From Phaseolus vulgaris (lineage: Eukaryota; Streptophyta; Magnoliopsida; Fabales; Fabaceae): a stretch of 64,000 bases of DNA. Location: the NCBI RefSeq assembly GCF_000499845.2, contig NC_023749.2, positions 29,349,987 through 29,413,986 of the forward strand. The letters run 5' to 3'. Numbering within the stretch: position 1 is the first letter of the stretch; each line of letters starts with the position of its first letter. Position numbers and translations under genes: made by a program. The notes below the pieces were generated by a model. It was not told where the DNA came from. It worked only from the letters and a program-made list of their open reading frames with translations, and searched no databases. This document shows, piece by piece, positions 20,934 through 30,793 of the stretch.

Positions 20934-22548
20934 TGTTGGGTTTAATAGTGCCAAAGTTCAAGAGGGGGGGGGGGGGGTGAATTGACCTTTTAAAACTTTC
21001 TCGCAGAAACAGTGTTTAACACAGTTTTACAGAAAATAAATCGATTTATGTGAAAATGAATAGATTTATTTCAGCACTGTTTTTGTTTGAAAAGCGTTTA
21101 TACAGCAAGGTTAATCACAAGATTATGCAGATAGATTTTCCAGATGCACACACACAGATATCAGATTGAAAAACAGTGAAACACAAAAACAACAAACCTT
21201 AATTCCAATTAATGTGATTTAGGTTGAGTTAAGGGCTTGACACTTAGTTAGACAATCTATCACACTCAACCTATTTTATTAGCCTTTAACAGATTATCAG
21301 TGTTCTTATTGAAACCAGACAGTTTTCCAGAAATATAGAACAGTATGCACATCGCCCAGAAAGAACAGATTTATTTTCAATTGAACAGATTTATTTCTTT
21401 GCAGTTTTATAAATTATGCAGAAATGAAATTGCAGAGAGTGGGAGAAAATGAACACAAGCAGTTATACTGGTTCACTCAACTGAGCTACATCCAGTCTTC
21501 ACCAAAATCAGGAGGAAATCACTAAAACACAGTACAACCAAGTACAATTCCCACTGTTCTTGAAACCTACAAGAACTTAGGTACTCTTGCTGAAAAAACC
21601 TATTTCAGCACACACCCACTCTTCAAGAAAACCTATCAAGAAGAGTGTTCAACCAAACTATTACAAGAAATGAGAAGTGAAATGACTACACCTGATTGAG
21701 GATACAAAGATCTGCCTTAAACCAGTAGGCAAGATTGCTATAACAGTAGCTGCACCGCACACCAAGCTTTTGGAACCAAACCAAGAACAAGCACTTTTTG
21801 ATTTTTGAAATCTTTGAAGAACAAATGCTAATCCTTTGTAAACTTTTAATTCTCTGATGTCAAAACTTGTTTTTGCAAATGTATGAACGATTCTAAAACT
21901 CAGAAACAAGTTTTCATTTTATAGAAAACCAACTTATAACAGATTTTTGAAAAACAGTTAAAGCTGTTATAAAATGAACAGATTGAAAATAAAATGAACA
22001 GATTTATTTTCAAAAGCAGTTAGAGAATTTGTTAAGTGAGGAGACTTAGTCAACCATTCTGGTGCTGAGATAAAACTGAAAATCGTTTAAGCTTGACATG
22101 GTACCAGAGACAAAAAGAATCTATTCATTTACAGATGAACAGATTTATTTTTCAAAACGAAAACAGAAAAGCTTAACTGTTTGAAACACAGTCGTTTTGA
22201 AAGATAGAAGACTTAGTCAAAATACATGATGCACAAAATCTAATTTTCACAAGACTTAGCCAAGGCATCAGTGTTAAAATGAATCTGTTTATTTAGAAAA
22301 GAACAGGTTTATTTTTATGCAGTAAACGTGTTTTTTGTAAAACATGTGAAAAACAGTTTAAGAAAACTTATCCTTGTTCTTATCACATGGCCAGTGGTTA
22401 TGAGGTGAGTTACTCAGCAAAAAGCACACTATTAGACAACCTCTAAGCACTACCTAAGACACACTTAAAGCAAAGCAAAATACAAATGAAATGTACATAG
22501 AAGTCTTCATCAAACACAATCTTGAAGGGGCAGCAACCATCTTCAACA
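20934..22548 (-). repeat. Element C 5' LTR (right), 1,615 bp
   Basis: On minus the LTR begins TGTTGAAGATGG at 22,548 and ends ACCCAACA at 20,934, giving TGTTG...CAACA termini. It is complete, unlike the left LTR. A G-run of 14 near 20,964-20,977 is longer than the run in the left LTR. The right flank is D protease sequence. Confidence 0.9.
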
Positions 22549-23108
22549 CATATATGGGTACTATATCTCTGCGTTCAGCCGAAAATTTCATGGCCAAGTG
22601 TGGTGTTGACACTATGGCTCCCAAGTTGTTCAACGATGACCTTCCCAACAAAGCATTATGAGGTGCGTGCATCCACCACTAAATACCTGATTTTAATAAT
22701 TTTTGTTACATTTCCTCTTCCAAATGTTGTCGACAAATCAATGTATCCTTTCGTATCAACCCTCTCACCCCATAATCCAATTATATGTTCTTGAAAGGGT
22801 ACCATATCTTCTTTCATTAAATGCAACTTACGGAAAGTTTCCCAAAATAAAATATCAACTGAACTCTCTTAGTCTACAAGAGTTTTCATCACGACATATT
22901 CCTCAATCTCCGTCCTTATCACCGTCAGATCATCTTATTCCGGATCAATTTCTTGAAAGTTCTCATCAGTAAATAGCATTGGTGGTAATCTCCTCTTTTT
23001 AAAGACATGATTTACAATTCTGGAATTCCTCAAATATCTTTTTCTCGTAGACAAATACACCCCTCCCCCAAAAAAGCCTCCATAAATAGTATTGATAAAA
23101 CCCCTCCC
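22549..23108 (-). pseudogene. Element D protease and gag-pro linker, right copy
   Basis: The first ~485 bases duplicate 12,078-12,563 with roughly ten substitutions by eye. One change makes the loop codon after LVD a stop here (Gln in the left copy). Beyond the duplicated part, minus frame reads INTIYGGFFGGG and RKRYLRN, matching element B's IHTIAGGFSGGG and RKRYAR just upstream of protease. At 23,108 the sequence switches abruptly to the truncated 5' LTR of B. Confidence 0.75.
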
Positions 23109-23724
23109 CCAAGTGATTGGAGATCGCCAGAGCAAGCACATCGCCAGAGATGAAGGTGGTGCAGATTATGAAGGCGGCCGGCGAGACCACAGGGAAGGTG
23201 TACGAAGGCATCCTAACTCGCCAAGTTCTAGTAGAGATCGCGCTCCCAAGATAGCTATGCACTGGGCAGTACCATGCATAAGTAACTTAGCCAAAAGAGA
23301 GTCAGAAGCAGCGCCCAAGTCAAGGAGGCTCCAGATGATGGCACGTGTACGACTGGATGCGAGCCACGTGTCCAGCTGCGTAACTGCCAGGAGAGAGAAA
23401 GTGGTCAGGTATTTAAGGGTTTCCCAACGAACTTTCGAGGTACGGACATTCAGATTACACTCTTTACGCTTGCGAGTTCTTGAGCATACTGTGAGAGAGA
23501 ACATTGCACGGTTCCTTGAGAGTTCTTGAGCGTTATTGCTCTTAGTATTTGGTGGTTCGGTCACTAACTTGGGCGTTGGAGTGCGATCGGCCGCAGCGGC
23601 GCCGCTCTGTTCTTTTGCAGGTTCTTGAGGTGGATCTTGGCGGAGGACGGAGGTTGAAGCGGTGCACACGTCGATCCAAGTTTGACGAGGCAAGTTCCAA
23701 GGTTCAGGTCAACAGGCAGGATCA
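23109..23724 (+). repeat. Element B 5' LTR, first ~205 bases missing
   Basis: The segment matches 34,155-34,770 almost exactly and ends GGCAGGATCA before the primer site. The 3' LTR extends another ~205 bases upstream (from TGTGTACCGCCC at 33,948), and these are absent here. The promoter region near gtatttaaggg (about 23,408) is retained, so transcription might still start in this LTR. Confidence 0.9.
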
Positions 23725-23728
23725 TCAG

Positions 23729-23745
23729 GCGCCCACCGTGGGGCC
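23729..23745 (+). promoter_or_regulatory. Element B primer binding site
   Basis: The sequence ggcgcccaccgtggggc follows the 5' LTR end by four bases and matches the primer site of element A. Confidence 0.75.
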
Positions 23746-24135
23746 GTGTAAAACCTGTTCCCATCCACAGCGTGAGTTCTTGGAGGATTTCGTAGTTTTC
23801 TGCGTGGTTGTGTGCTGGTGCAACCACTGTTCGCTGTTCATCTAGTTTTGTTCGGTGGTTTCGCGTTTTCCACCGTTCGCTTGGGTTTTTGTTCGGTGAA
23901 GAGAGATTTCCTGCTGTTTACGCGAGATTTGTTCGGTGAAGTTTGAGTTCTTTGGTTCGTTTGGTTTTTCGTGGGAGAAGCGGTGGTTTCTGGTGGAGTT
24001 GCAGGTTTCTTTGGAGGTTTTGCGGTGTTCTTGAGTTTTCTTGTGGAGTTTGGCGCAGTTTTTAACGATTGATCGCTGAATCGATCGGAGCTTAAGTAAG
24101 TGTTGTTCGCTGCATTCTGTGATTCGTCAAGTTTC
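23746..24135 (+). other. Element B leader
   Basis: The ~390-base untranslated leader between primer site and the gag ATG has several gttcggtg repeats. It probably includes the packaging signal. No gene is seen. Confidence 0.6.
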
Positions 24136-26037
24136 ATGAGAAAAATGAGAAGCAATCGTTCAAGTCCAGTTGCGCCCGTCGCTGCTGAAGGCGCCGCCGC
24201 CATGACCATGGCGCAGATGGCAGAGATTATGCGCTCGTTGCAGGCGACTGTGGAAGCCTCGCGCATAGAACAGGCGAGAATGCATGAGGACCTGGCCGCC
24301 TCTCGGGCCAGGAATGATGAGCTTAGCAAGGTGACTGAGGAGCTGCGTCAAGCTCTTCAGGAGCAGCAAGGGCGTCCTGTAGCTGAAGAGGTCGCGCCGT
24401 CGACGCCGCCTCGTGTGTTCCCTATGCCTTTCGTTCAGGCGATTACTGACACGCCTATTCCTACGAGTGTGGTACCTGTTAAGGCCGTTTTTACCGGCGT
24501 GGAGGATCCAGAGGCTCATCTCACCACGTTCCATACGCAGATGATGTTGTCAGGGGGATCAGACGCCGTGTATTGCAAGATGTTCGTGAGCACGCTCCAG
24601 GGAACGGCGCTGGAATGGTTTGTGAGCCTGCCTAACGGTCACATTACCAATTTCCAACAGTTCTCGAAGATTTTCGTCGAGCAGTACATCGTGAATAAGG
24701 CACCGCCCAGGGTGTCTTACGACCTGTTTGATATAAGGCAGTACCAGGGAGAGTCCCTCACGGACTACTTGAATCGCTTTGGGGCGCAGATGGTCAGATC
24801 GCCGGCTAAAGATGAGGAAATGCTGGTATATGCATTTAAGAAGGGTGTGCTGCCAGGACCATTCTGCGAGGCGCTGATCAGGGCTCACCCCGCCACGTTT
24901 GCTGAGGTTAGGCGACTTGCGGTGGCCCACATCGCCGATGAGAGTGAAGTCGCCGAGAAGAGAGGAAGCGTGGCTCCCGCCAGGCCACGCGCCCAGACCA
25001 GAATCCAGCCACAGAGGGTGCTGGAGACAGCGGCGGCCAGAAGGGATCAGAGGACTCGCCATCCTTATGATCCAAGGAAGAACAAGGGCAGAAGCCAAGG
25101 GCGCCAGCAACCAACGCGCCGGGAATACAATCGCCCGCCTAAGCACAAGTTTGTCATGGGATTGGCGGACCTGATCGCCATTCCCAATATATCTGCTAGG
25201 TTGAAAGCGCCAGAGAAGGTGGGCGACAAGGTGCTGGGACCAAAGCCAGATGCCTGGTGTGAGTTTCACCAAGGCTTTGGCTACACCGTGGATTCGTGTT
25301 TAGCTTTAGGATACCAGCTCGACGATCTGGTAAAGAGCGGGTTCCTAAATGACTATTTGCTGGATAGAAGGACGAGGGGCGCGTTGAGCTCCCAACCAGC
25401 AGGTGCTGAGGCTCAGCAGCACGAGATGCCTACGCACGGAGAAATCCACACCATTGCAGGGGGTTTCTCAGGAGGTGGATGCACCGCATCACAGAGGAAG
25501 AGGTACGCGAGGTCTGTGATGACGGTGGATATGTTTGAAGACCACTCGCCGGAAGTGGATATTACATTCACCAAGCAAGATCTCAGGGATCTTGTGCCTC
25601 ATGACAACGATCCCATAGTAATTTCGTTTATAACAGCAGGAAGAAAGGTCCACAGGGTACTGGTGGACCAAGGAAGCTCGGTAGACGTGATGTTCTGGCC
25701 GACTTTCACGCAGTTGGAGCTGCCCCTTGACCAGCTGAGGCCCTATGGAGGGTGTTTGTATGGTTTCGCTGGTGACCAGGTGGAGGTCAGGGGGTACATA
25801 GAGTTAAGGACTACGTTTATAGATGAGGCGGGTTCGAGAACGGAGAAAATCAAATACCTTGTTGTAAACGCTCCTTCAGCCTACAACATCCTGTTGGGAA
25901 GGCCCACGCTCAACCGGATAGGCACTATACCGTCGACTCGGCACATGAAGGTGAAGTTGCCGTCTATGGAGGGGGTGGTGATCACCATCAAATCCGATCA
26001 GAAAGAGGCAAAGAAGTGCTATGAGAATAGCATGTAA
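24136..26037 (+). CDS. Element B gag-protease
   Basis: The start chosen is the ATG at 24,136 (MRKMRSNRSS); the frame is open upstream but only from a GTG. The protein is 633 residues. A helical N-terminus (EELRQALQEQQ) is followed by Retrotrans_gag (VEDPEAHLTTFHTQMM to the end of the AVAHIA block, about residues 110-270), a basic region, a Cys/His segment (WCEFHQGFGYTVDSC, about 373), and an aspartic protease with loop VLVDQGSSVDVMFW (about 507) and NILLGRPTLN (about 593). The usual loop is D-T-G or D-S-G; D-Q-G is seen in element A too. It ends at TAA 26,035-26,037, in frame with pol. The opposite-strand ORFs are shadows. Confidence 0.9.
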   Translation: MRKMRSNRSSPVAPVAAEGAAAMTMAQMAEIMRSLQATVEASRIEQARMHEDLAASRARNDELSKVTEELRQALQEQQGRPVAEEVAPSTPPRVFPMPFVQAITDTPIPTSVVPVKAVFTGVEDPEAHLTTFHTQMMLSGGSDAVYCKMFVSTLQGTALEWFVSLPNGHITNFQQFSKIFVEQYIVNKAPPRVSYDLFDIRQYQGESLTDYLNRFGAQMVRSPAKDEEMLVYAFKKGVLPGPFCEALIRAHPATFAEVRRLAVAHIADESEVAEKRGSVAPARPRAQTRIQPQRVLETAAARRDQRTRHPYDPRKNKGRSQGRQQPTRREYNRPPKHKFVMGLADLIAIPNISARLKAPEKVGDKVLGPKPDAWCEFHQGFGYTVDSCLALGYQLDDLVKSGFLNDYLLDRRTRGALSSQPAGAEAQQHEMPTHGEIHTIAGGFSGGGCTASQRKRYARSVMTVDMFEDHSPEVDITFTKQDLRDLVPHDNDPIVISFITAGRKVHRVLVDQGSSVDVMFWPTFTQLELPLDQLRPYGGCLYGFAGDQVEVRGYIELRTTFIDEAGSRTEKIKYLVVNAPSAYNILLGRPTLNRIGTIPSTRHMKVKLPSMEGVVITIKSDQKEAKKCYENSM

Positions 26038-28407
26038 AACAAAAGATCGGTGAGTTACGTAACAACCACCCCGCCTCCCGGTGTGAAACCCAGATCAACG
26101 GTGATAGAAGAGACCGCCGGAAGAGACGTGGAGATGGTGGATGCTGATCTGGGGGAGGGGAACGCTGGTCTGGAGGAAGAAGAGGCAAGGAATCGCCCTG
26201 AGGAAGCGAGAGAGCTAGGAATCGCCAGGGCGGTGATCGCCAGAGAGACCAGACCCAAACCCGTCGAGCAGTGGCTCGAGAGAGAGATCGGGGGAAAAAT
26301 CTTCAAGCTGGGAAGATCCCTGGAGGTTGAGTTCCAGGACCAGATCGCCAAGGTGATTGAACGGCATCTAGATGCGTTTGCATGGTCCGCTTCGGACATG
26401 CCCGGGATCGATCATGACTTCTTGTGCCATCATCTGGCGATGGACAACTTGGTGAGACCAGTACGACAAAGAAGAAGAAAATTCAACGAAGAGAGGAGGC
26501 AGGCGATTAGGGACGAGACACAGAAACTCCTTGCTGCAGGCCACATCAGGGAAGTTCAGTACCCTGAATGGCTGGCCAATGTCGTACTGGTGAAGAAGAG
26601 TAATGGGAAATGGCGCATGTGCGTCGATTTCACCGATCTGAACAAGGCTTGCCCAAAGGATTCATATCCTTTACCAAGCATAGACGCCCTGGTGGACAGT
26701 GTTGCGGGGTGTAAGTTATTGAGCTTCCTGGATGCCTTCTCGGGGTATAATCAGATCAAGATGCATCCCATGGATGAAGAGAAGACTGCATTCATGACTG
26801 AGAGGTCGTGCTATTGCTACAAGGTGATGCCGTTTGGGCTGAAGAACGCGGGGGCCACGTACCAGAGGTTGATGGATCGAGTACTTGCACCGATGCTGGG
26901 AAGGAACGTGCAAGCGTACGTCGATGACATGGTCGTGACCTCGCCAGAGAAAAGCAAGCACGTTGCAGACTTGGAGGAGTTGTTCACGACGATCGCCAAG
27001 TTCAGGCTGAAGCTGAATCCAGAGAAATGTATCTTTGGCGTGGAGGCTGGAAAATTCCTGGGATTCCTCTTGACTGAAAGAGGCATAGAGGCCAACCCTG
27101 ATAAGTGTGCCGCCATCTTGGCGATGAGGAGCCCAGCTACGGTGAAGGAGGTTCAACAGCTAACAGGTCGGATGGCAGTCCTGTCTCGCTTCGTGTCAGC
27201 TAGCGGAGAAAAGGGCCATCCCTACTTTCAGTGCCTAAGGAGGAATAACAAGTTTGCTTGGACGAAGGAGTGCGAGGAAGCCTTCATCAAGCTGAAGGAA
27301 TATCTGGCGAGCCCGCCGGTTCTGCGTAAACCGCTGGTGGGAACCCCTCTCAGGTTGTATTTTGCTGTAACTGAGAGGACGGTGAGTGCGGTGCTCGTCC
27401 AGGATCAAGATCAGGCTCAAAAGCCTATTTATTTTGTTAGTAAGGTGTTGCAGGGCCCAGAAACGAGATATCAGGCCCTGGAGAAGGCTGCGCTGGCTGT
27501 GGTGTTTTCGGCGAGGAGGTTGCGCCACTATTTCCATAGCTTCACAATCCTGGTCATGACTGACTTGCCCATCCAGAAGGTGTTGAAGAAGCCTGACGTT
27601 GCTGGGAGGATGGTGAAGTGGGCAGTAGAGCTGTCAGAGTTTGATATTAAGTATGAGCCCCGAGGCCCGATCAAGGTGTTGATGGCTAAGAGTGACTCGC
27701 TGCTAGTCACAGGACAAGTAACAGGCGAGTTCCAGGCTAAAGATCCACAAATGGCGGCTTACTTGGAGTATGTGCTGGAATTGAAGAGTTCCTTTGCCTC
27801 TTTTGAAGTGGTGCATGTGCCCAGAGAGCAGAATGCCCGAGCTGACTTGCTGGCCAAGCTCGCCAGTTCAGGCAAGGGGGGTAGGCAGAGGACGGTGATT
27901 CAAGAAACTCTGAAGACGCCGAGGGCATTTGTAGCAGATCACCTGGTTCTTCAGATAAGCAGGTCGACGGGAAAAATGGCAAGAAGTCACAAGTCTTTAA
28001 CGCAAGAAACGTTGAGATCGCCGAGAATTAGAGCGTATCGGGGAGAGAGGGTGAACATGACACAGGTCTGCGCTACCCATGAGCCAGACACCTGGATAAC
28101 ACAGTACAAGCGGTGCCTGGCAGATGGCCTTCTCCCGCTGGATCCGGCAGAGGCTAGGAAGGTAAAGAAAAATTCTAGCAAGTACACATTGATTGATGGC
28201 GATCTGTACAGGTTTGGGTTCACTCACCCACTCCTGGAATGTATACATGGCGAGAAGTGCACGAGAGTCATGGCAGAGCTCCACGAAGGAATATGCGGAA
28301 GCCACGTCGGGGGTCGAGCTCTGGCCGCAAGGACCCTGCGTGCAGGTTACTACTGGCCATCGATGAGAGAAGACTGCAAGAAGTATGCCCAATGTTGCAA
28401 ACAATGA
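26038..28407 (+). pseudogene. Element B pol: RT, RNase H, damaged second RNase H, integrase N-terminus
   Basis: The frame is the same as gag-pro, separated only by one TAA. RT carries RMCVDFTDLNKACPKD, FLDAFSGYNQI (about 26,728), PFGLKNAGATYQ and YVDDMVV (about 26,918), so the three catalytic Asp are intact. The first RNase H has YFAVTERTVSAVLVQ. After YEPRGPIK (27,674) the text jumps to VLMAKSDSLLVTGQ; element A has ~85 more residues there, including the second RNase H VDGSS motif. Integrase N-terminus has AELHEGICGSHVGG and YAQCCKQ, and then TGA at 28,405-28,407 replaces the last zinc Cys. Confidence 0.9.
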
Positions 28408-29319
28408 CAACAGCACGCCGATTGGCACAAGGCGCCTCCCGAGGAGTTGAAGTCGATTTACAGCCCTTGGCCGTTCCATACTTGGGGAATCGACATCCTG
28501 GGACCATTCCCGCTGGCGATCAGGCAGATGAAGTACTTGGTGGTGGCGATTGAGTATTTCACCAAGTGGATCGAAGCAGAACCAGTGGCCCAGATCACCG
28601 CACACAAGATTGAAGGTTTCGTGTGGAAGAACATTGTGTGCCGGTTTGGAGTGCCCAAGCGCCTGGTGTCGGACAATGGGACTCAGTTTGCAAGCCACCT
28701 GTTGAAGAAGCTGTGCGAAGGGGTGGGAATTCAACAAGTGTTTGCATCCGTCGAGCACCCTCAGACAAATGGCCAGGTAGAGTCAGCTAATCGGGTGTTG
28801 CTAAGAGGTTTGAAGAGAAGGCTAGAGAAAGCCAAAGGAAGCTGGGCTGAGGAGGTACCCCGTATAGTCTGGGCGTACCACACCACTGAGCAGTCAGGAA
28901 CCCATGAGACCCCGTTCAGCTTGGTCTATGGATGCGACGCCATGATTCCAGTGGAGATCCAGGAGAGCTCGCCGAGATTCCAGAACTTCGTAGAGGAAGA
29001 CTCGAATGAAGAGAGAAGGCTGAACCTGGATCTACTGGATGAGGTCAAGGAAGAGGCGAGATTGAAGGCTGAAGCGGTGAAGAGAAGGATTGAACGAAGA
29101 TATAACTCGAAGGTGATGCCGAGACAGTTCGGAGAAGGCGGCTTGGTGATGAGGAAAGCCCACCAGTACGAGATGGAGAATAAACTGTCGCCCAAGTGGA
29201 CGGGACCGTTCAGAATAACCGAGGCGCTCGGGAACGGCGCCTACCGCTTAGAGACATTGGAAGGAGGGGCGATTCCTCGCACTTGGAACGCCACGCACCT
29301 CAAGTTATATTACAGTTGA
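28408..29319 (+). pseudogene. Element B integrase core and C-terminus (after TGA)
   Basis: Continuous with the preceding frame. QQHADWHKAPPEE leads into the core with WGIDILGPFP (first Asp), SDNGTQFAS (second Asp, about 28,670) and NGQVESANR (Glu, about 28,780). C-terminal blocks are ETPFSLVYGCDAMIPVEI, KWTGPFRITEALG and YRLETLEGG, ending ATHLKLYYS and TGA at 29,319. Catalytic residues are complete, so the only visible lesion in this part is the upstream stop. Confidence 0.9.
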
Positions 29320-29564
29320 AAACTTTGTAAGTAAAGATAAACACGAAGTTACATTACAATGTTTCTGTTAAAACAGTTTAAAGGGGGCACTCTTTTTTCC
29401 CTAAGGAGGGTTTTTAACGAGGCCACCCAATAAAGAAGAAGTTTTCAAAAAGTTCAAGTTGTTTCAGATTGCATGCCTGTTGTTTTTAGAAAGTTTTGAA
29501 GAAAGACCTTGTCGCTTATACGTGACTTAAGGCAAGTTAAAGATATATTGCATGCTTTCTAAAA
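29320..29564 (+). other. Element B post-integrase non-coding stretch
   Basis: No reading frame or repeat is seen between the end of integrase and the tandem-repeat block. Confidence 0.6.
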
Positions 29565-29748
29565 AGTTTTAAGTCCTCATCGTTTTTCGGCGATCGGAGG
29601 CATCAGTTAAAGTTTTAAGTCCTCATCGTTTTTCGGCGATCGGAGGCATCAGTTAAAGTTTTAAGTCCTCATCGTCTCTCGGCGATCGGAGGCACAAGTT
29701 AAAGTTAAAGTCCTCATCGTCTTTCGGCGATCGGAGGCGCCAGTTAAA
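29565..29748 (+). repeat. 46-bp tandem repeat, about 4 units
   Basis: Units start at 29,565, 29,611, 29,657 and 29,703, exactly 46 bases apart, each with agtcctcatcg and cggcgatcggagg. The repeat lies in the 3' non-coding region of element B. Confidence 0.9.
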
Positions 29749-29830
29749 AGACCTCAACGCCCTCGCGCGTCCTGAGGCGAGTTAAAGACCTCATCGCCGT
29801 CGAGCGAGTGCAGGCGAGGAAGAGCGAAAA

Positions 29831-30090
29831 GTCCTCAGTGTTTTTGGGGGCGAGAAGATGTAACCCCTGGGGCAATGCAGAGGCACCAGCGAAAAGTCCT
29901 CAGTGTTTCTGGGGGCGAGAAGATGTAACCCCTGGGGCAATGTAGAGGCATCAGTGAAAAGTCCTCAGTGTTTCTGGGGGTGAGAAGATGTAACCCCTGG
30001 GGCAATGTAGAGGCACCAGTGAAAAGTCCTCCGTGTTTCTGGGGGGGAGGAGATGTAACCCCTAGGGCAATGTAGAGGCACGATTTAAAG
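29831..30090 (+). repeat. 65-bp tandem repeat, 4 units
   Basis: Units start at 29,831, 29,896, 29,961 and 30,026 with period 65. Each carries gtcctcagtgttt, gaagatgtaacccct and ggggcaatg. The minus-strand ORF across this block is an artefact of a period not divisible into stops. Confidence 0.9.
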
Positions 30091-30190
30091 ACCTTCTCGC
30101 CTATGAGCGAGTTCAGGCGAGTTAAAAGACCTTCTCGCCTATGAGCGAGTTCAGGCAAGAGAAAATCCTTCTCGTCTCGAACGAGTTCAG
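30085..30190 (+). repeat. ~38-bp tandem repeat, about 2.5 units
   Basis: Repeated ttaaagaccttctcgcctatgagcgagttcagg-type units (core ctatgagcgag) follow the 65-bp block. The three repeat blocks share the short word aaag-cct and may derive from each other. Confidence 0.7.
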
Positions 30191-30793
30191 GTATGGTGTA
30201 AAGGGTGGAAAAAGTTTGGAGGATGGCTAAGGTAGGTTCGAGGAGAACGCCTAGCCACCCAGTCTCTTGTTCTGAAGCTCAAGGAGGTAGAGAAGGATCC
30301 AAAAGGCGCCTCTACCCCCAGATGAAGGAACAATGGCCAAGGTATGAAGCCAGAAAGAAGCTGATATCGCCAAGAGTCCTTGGCGACCAGAAAAAGTTCA
30401 AACAGTGGCGGGAAAGTTAAAAACCCGTTTTAATGAAGCAGATCGGGTGAAACGATGTTTTAAGCCAATAGTTGAGCTAAAGTTCGTCGTTTGAAGAATG
30501 GTTTTACGCTGAAGCTCATTACATTGGGATTACAAGTTGTTAAAATGGTTGTTATTCGAAGTTGAGGTGGTTCGAAGCAGTTAAGTATGAGATGGTGCCT
30601 ACGAAATCGCTAAGTCATTTCTTTGAAGTAAATTGTGCAAGGGAAGTTAAAGCAGCTCAAGAAGATATAAGAGGAAATACACAGACTTTGTCATTAAAAT
30701 GAGTATCAGTTCGGGGTGCATAAACAGAAAAAGAAAAAAATTCATTACAAAATACAAAGAGAAAACATAAAGGTAGTGGATGGATGAAATTGA
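30191..30793 (+). other. Element B 3' non-coding stretch
   Basis: A ~600-base region without a convincing gene lies between the repeats and the 3' end of the antisense ORF. A short plus-strand ORF at 30,205-30,420 has no recognisable motif and no counterpart that I can see in element A. Confidence 0.5.

Larger units (their letters stand above)
12564..22548 (-). mobile_element. Element C: SIRE-type Ty1/copia retrotransposon
   Basis: Two ~1.6-kb LTRs enclose, on the minus strand, gag, protease-integrase-RT-RNase H in copia order and an extra downstream ORF. A tRNA-Met-type primer site (ttggtatcaagagc on minus) follows the 5' LTR and a polypurine tract precedes the 3' LTR. Long LTRs, large gag and an extra 3' ORF fit the SIRE/Maximus lineage. 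Pol is open over 1,032 codons, but gag has a premature stop, gag and pol are in different frames, and the extra ORF has two stops. The copy is recent but probably not autonomous. Confidence 0.9.

Noticed and set aside
23166..23693. 175-residue minus-strand ORF also present at 34,212-34,739
   Set aside because: Both copies are inside the two LTRs of element B. Conservation reflects recent LTR identity, not coding selection.
24559..25272. 237-residue ORF antisense to gag of B
   Set aside because: Shadow of the real gag frame in GC-rich codons; no recognisable domain, unlike the antisense ORF at 30,794-33,362.
27997..28758. 253-residue ORF antisense to integrase of B
   Set aside because: Shadow ORF; no domain, and it spans the boundary of two sense blocks.
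29835..30158. 107-residue minus-strand ORF with repeats
   Set aside because: Produced by the 65-bp tandem repeat (partly open by chance); no independent support.
29565..30190. Possible CRISPR-like array
   Set aside because: Units are contiguous tandem repeats without unique spacers, inside a plant retrotransposon.
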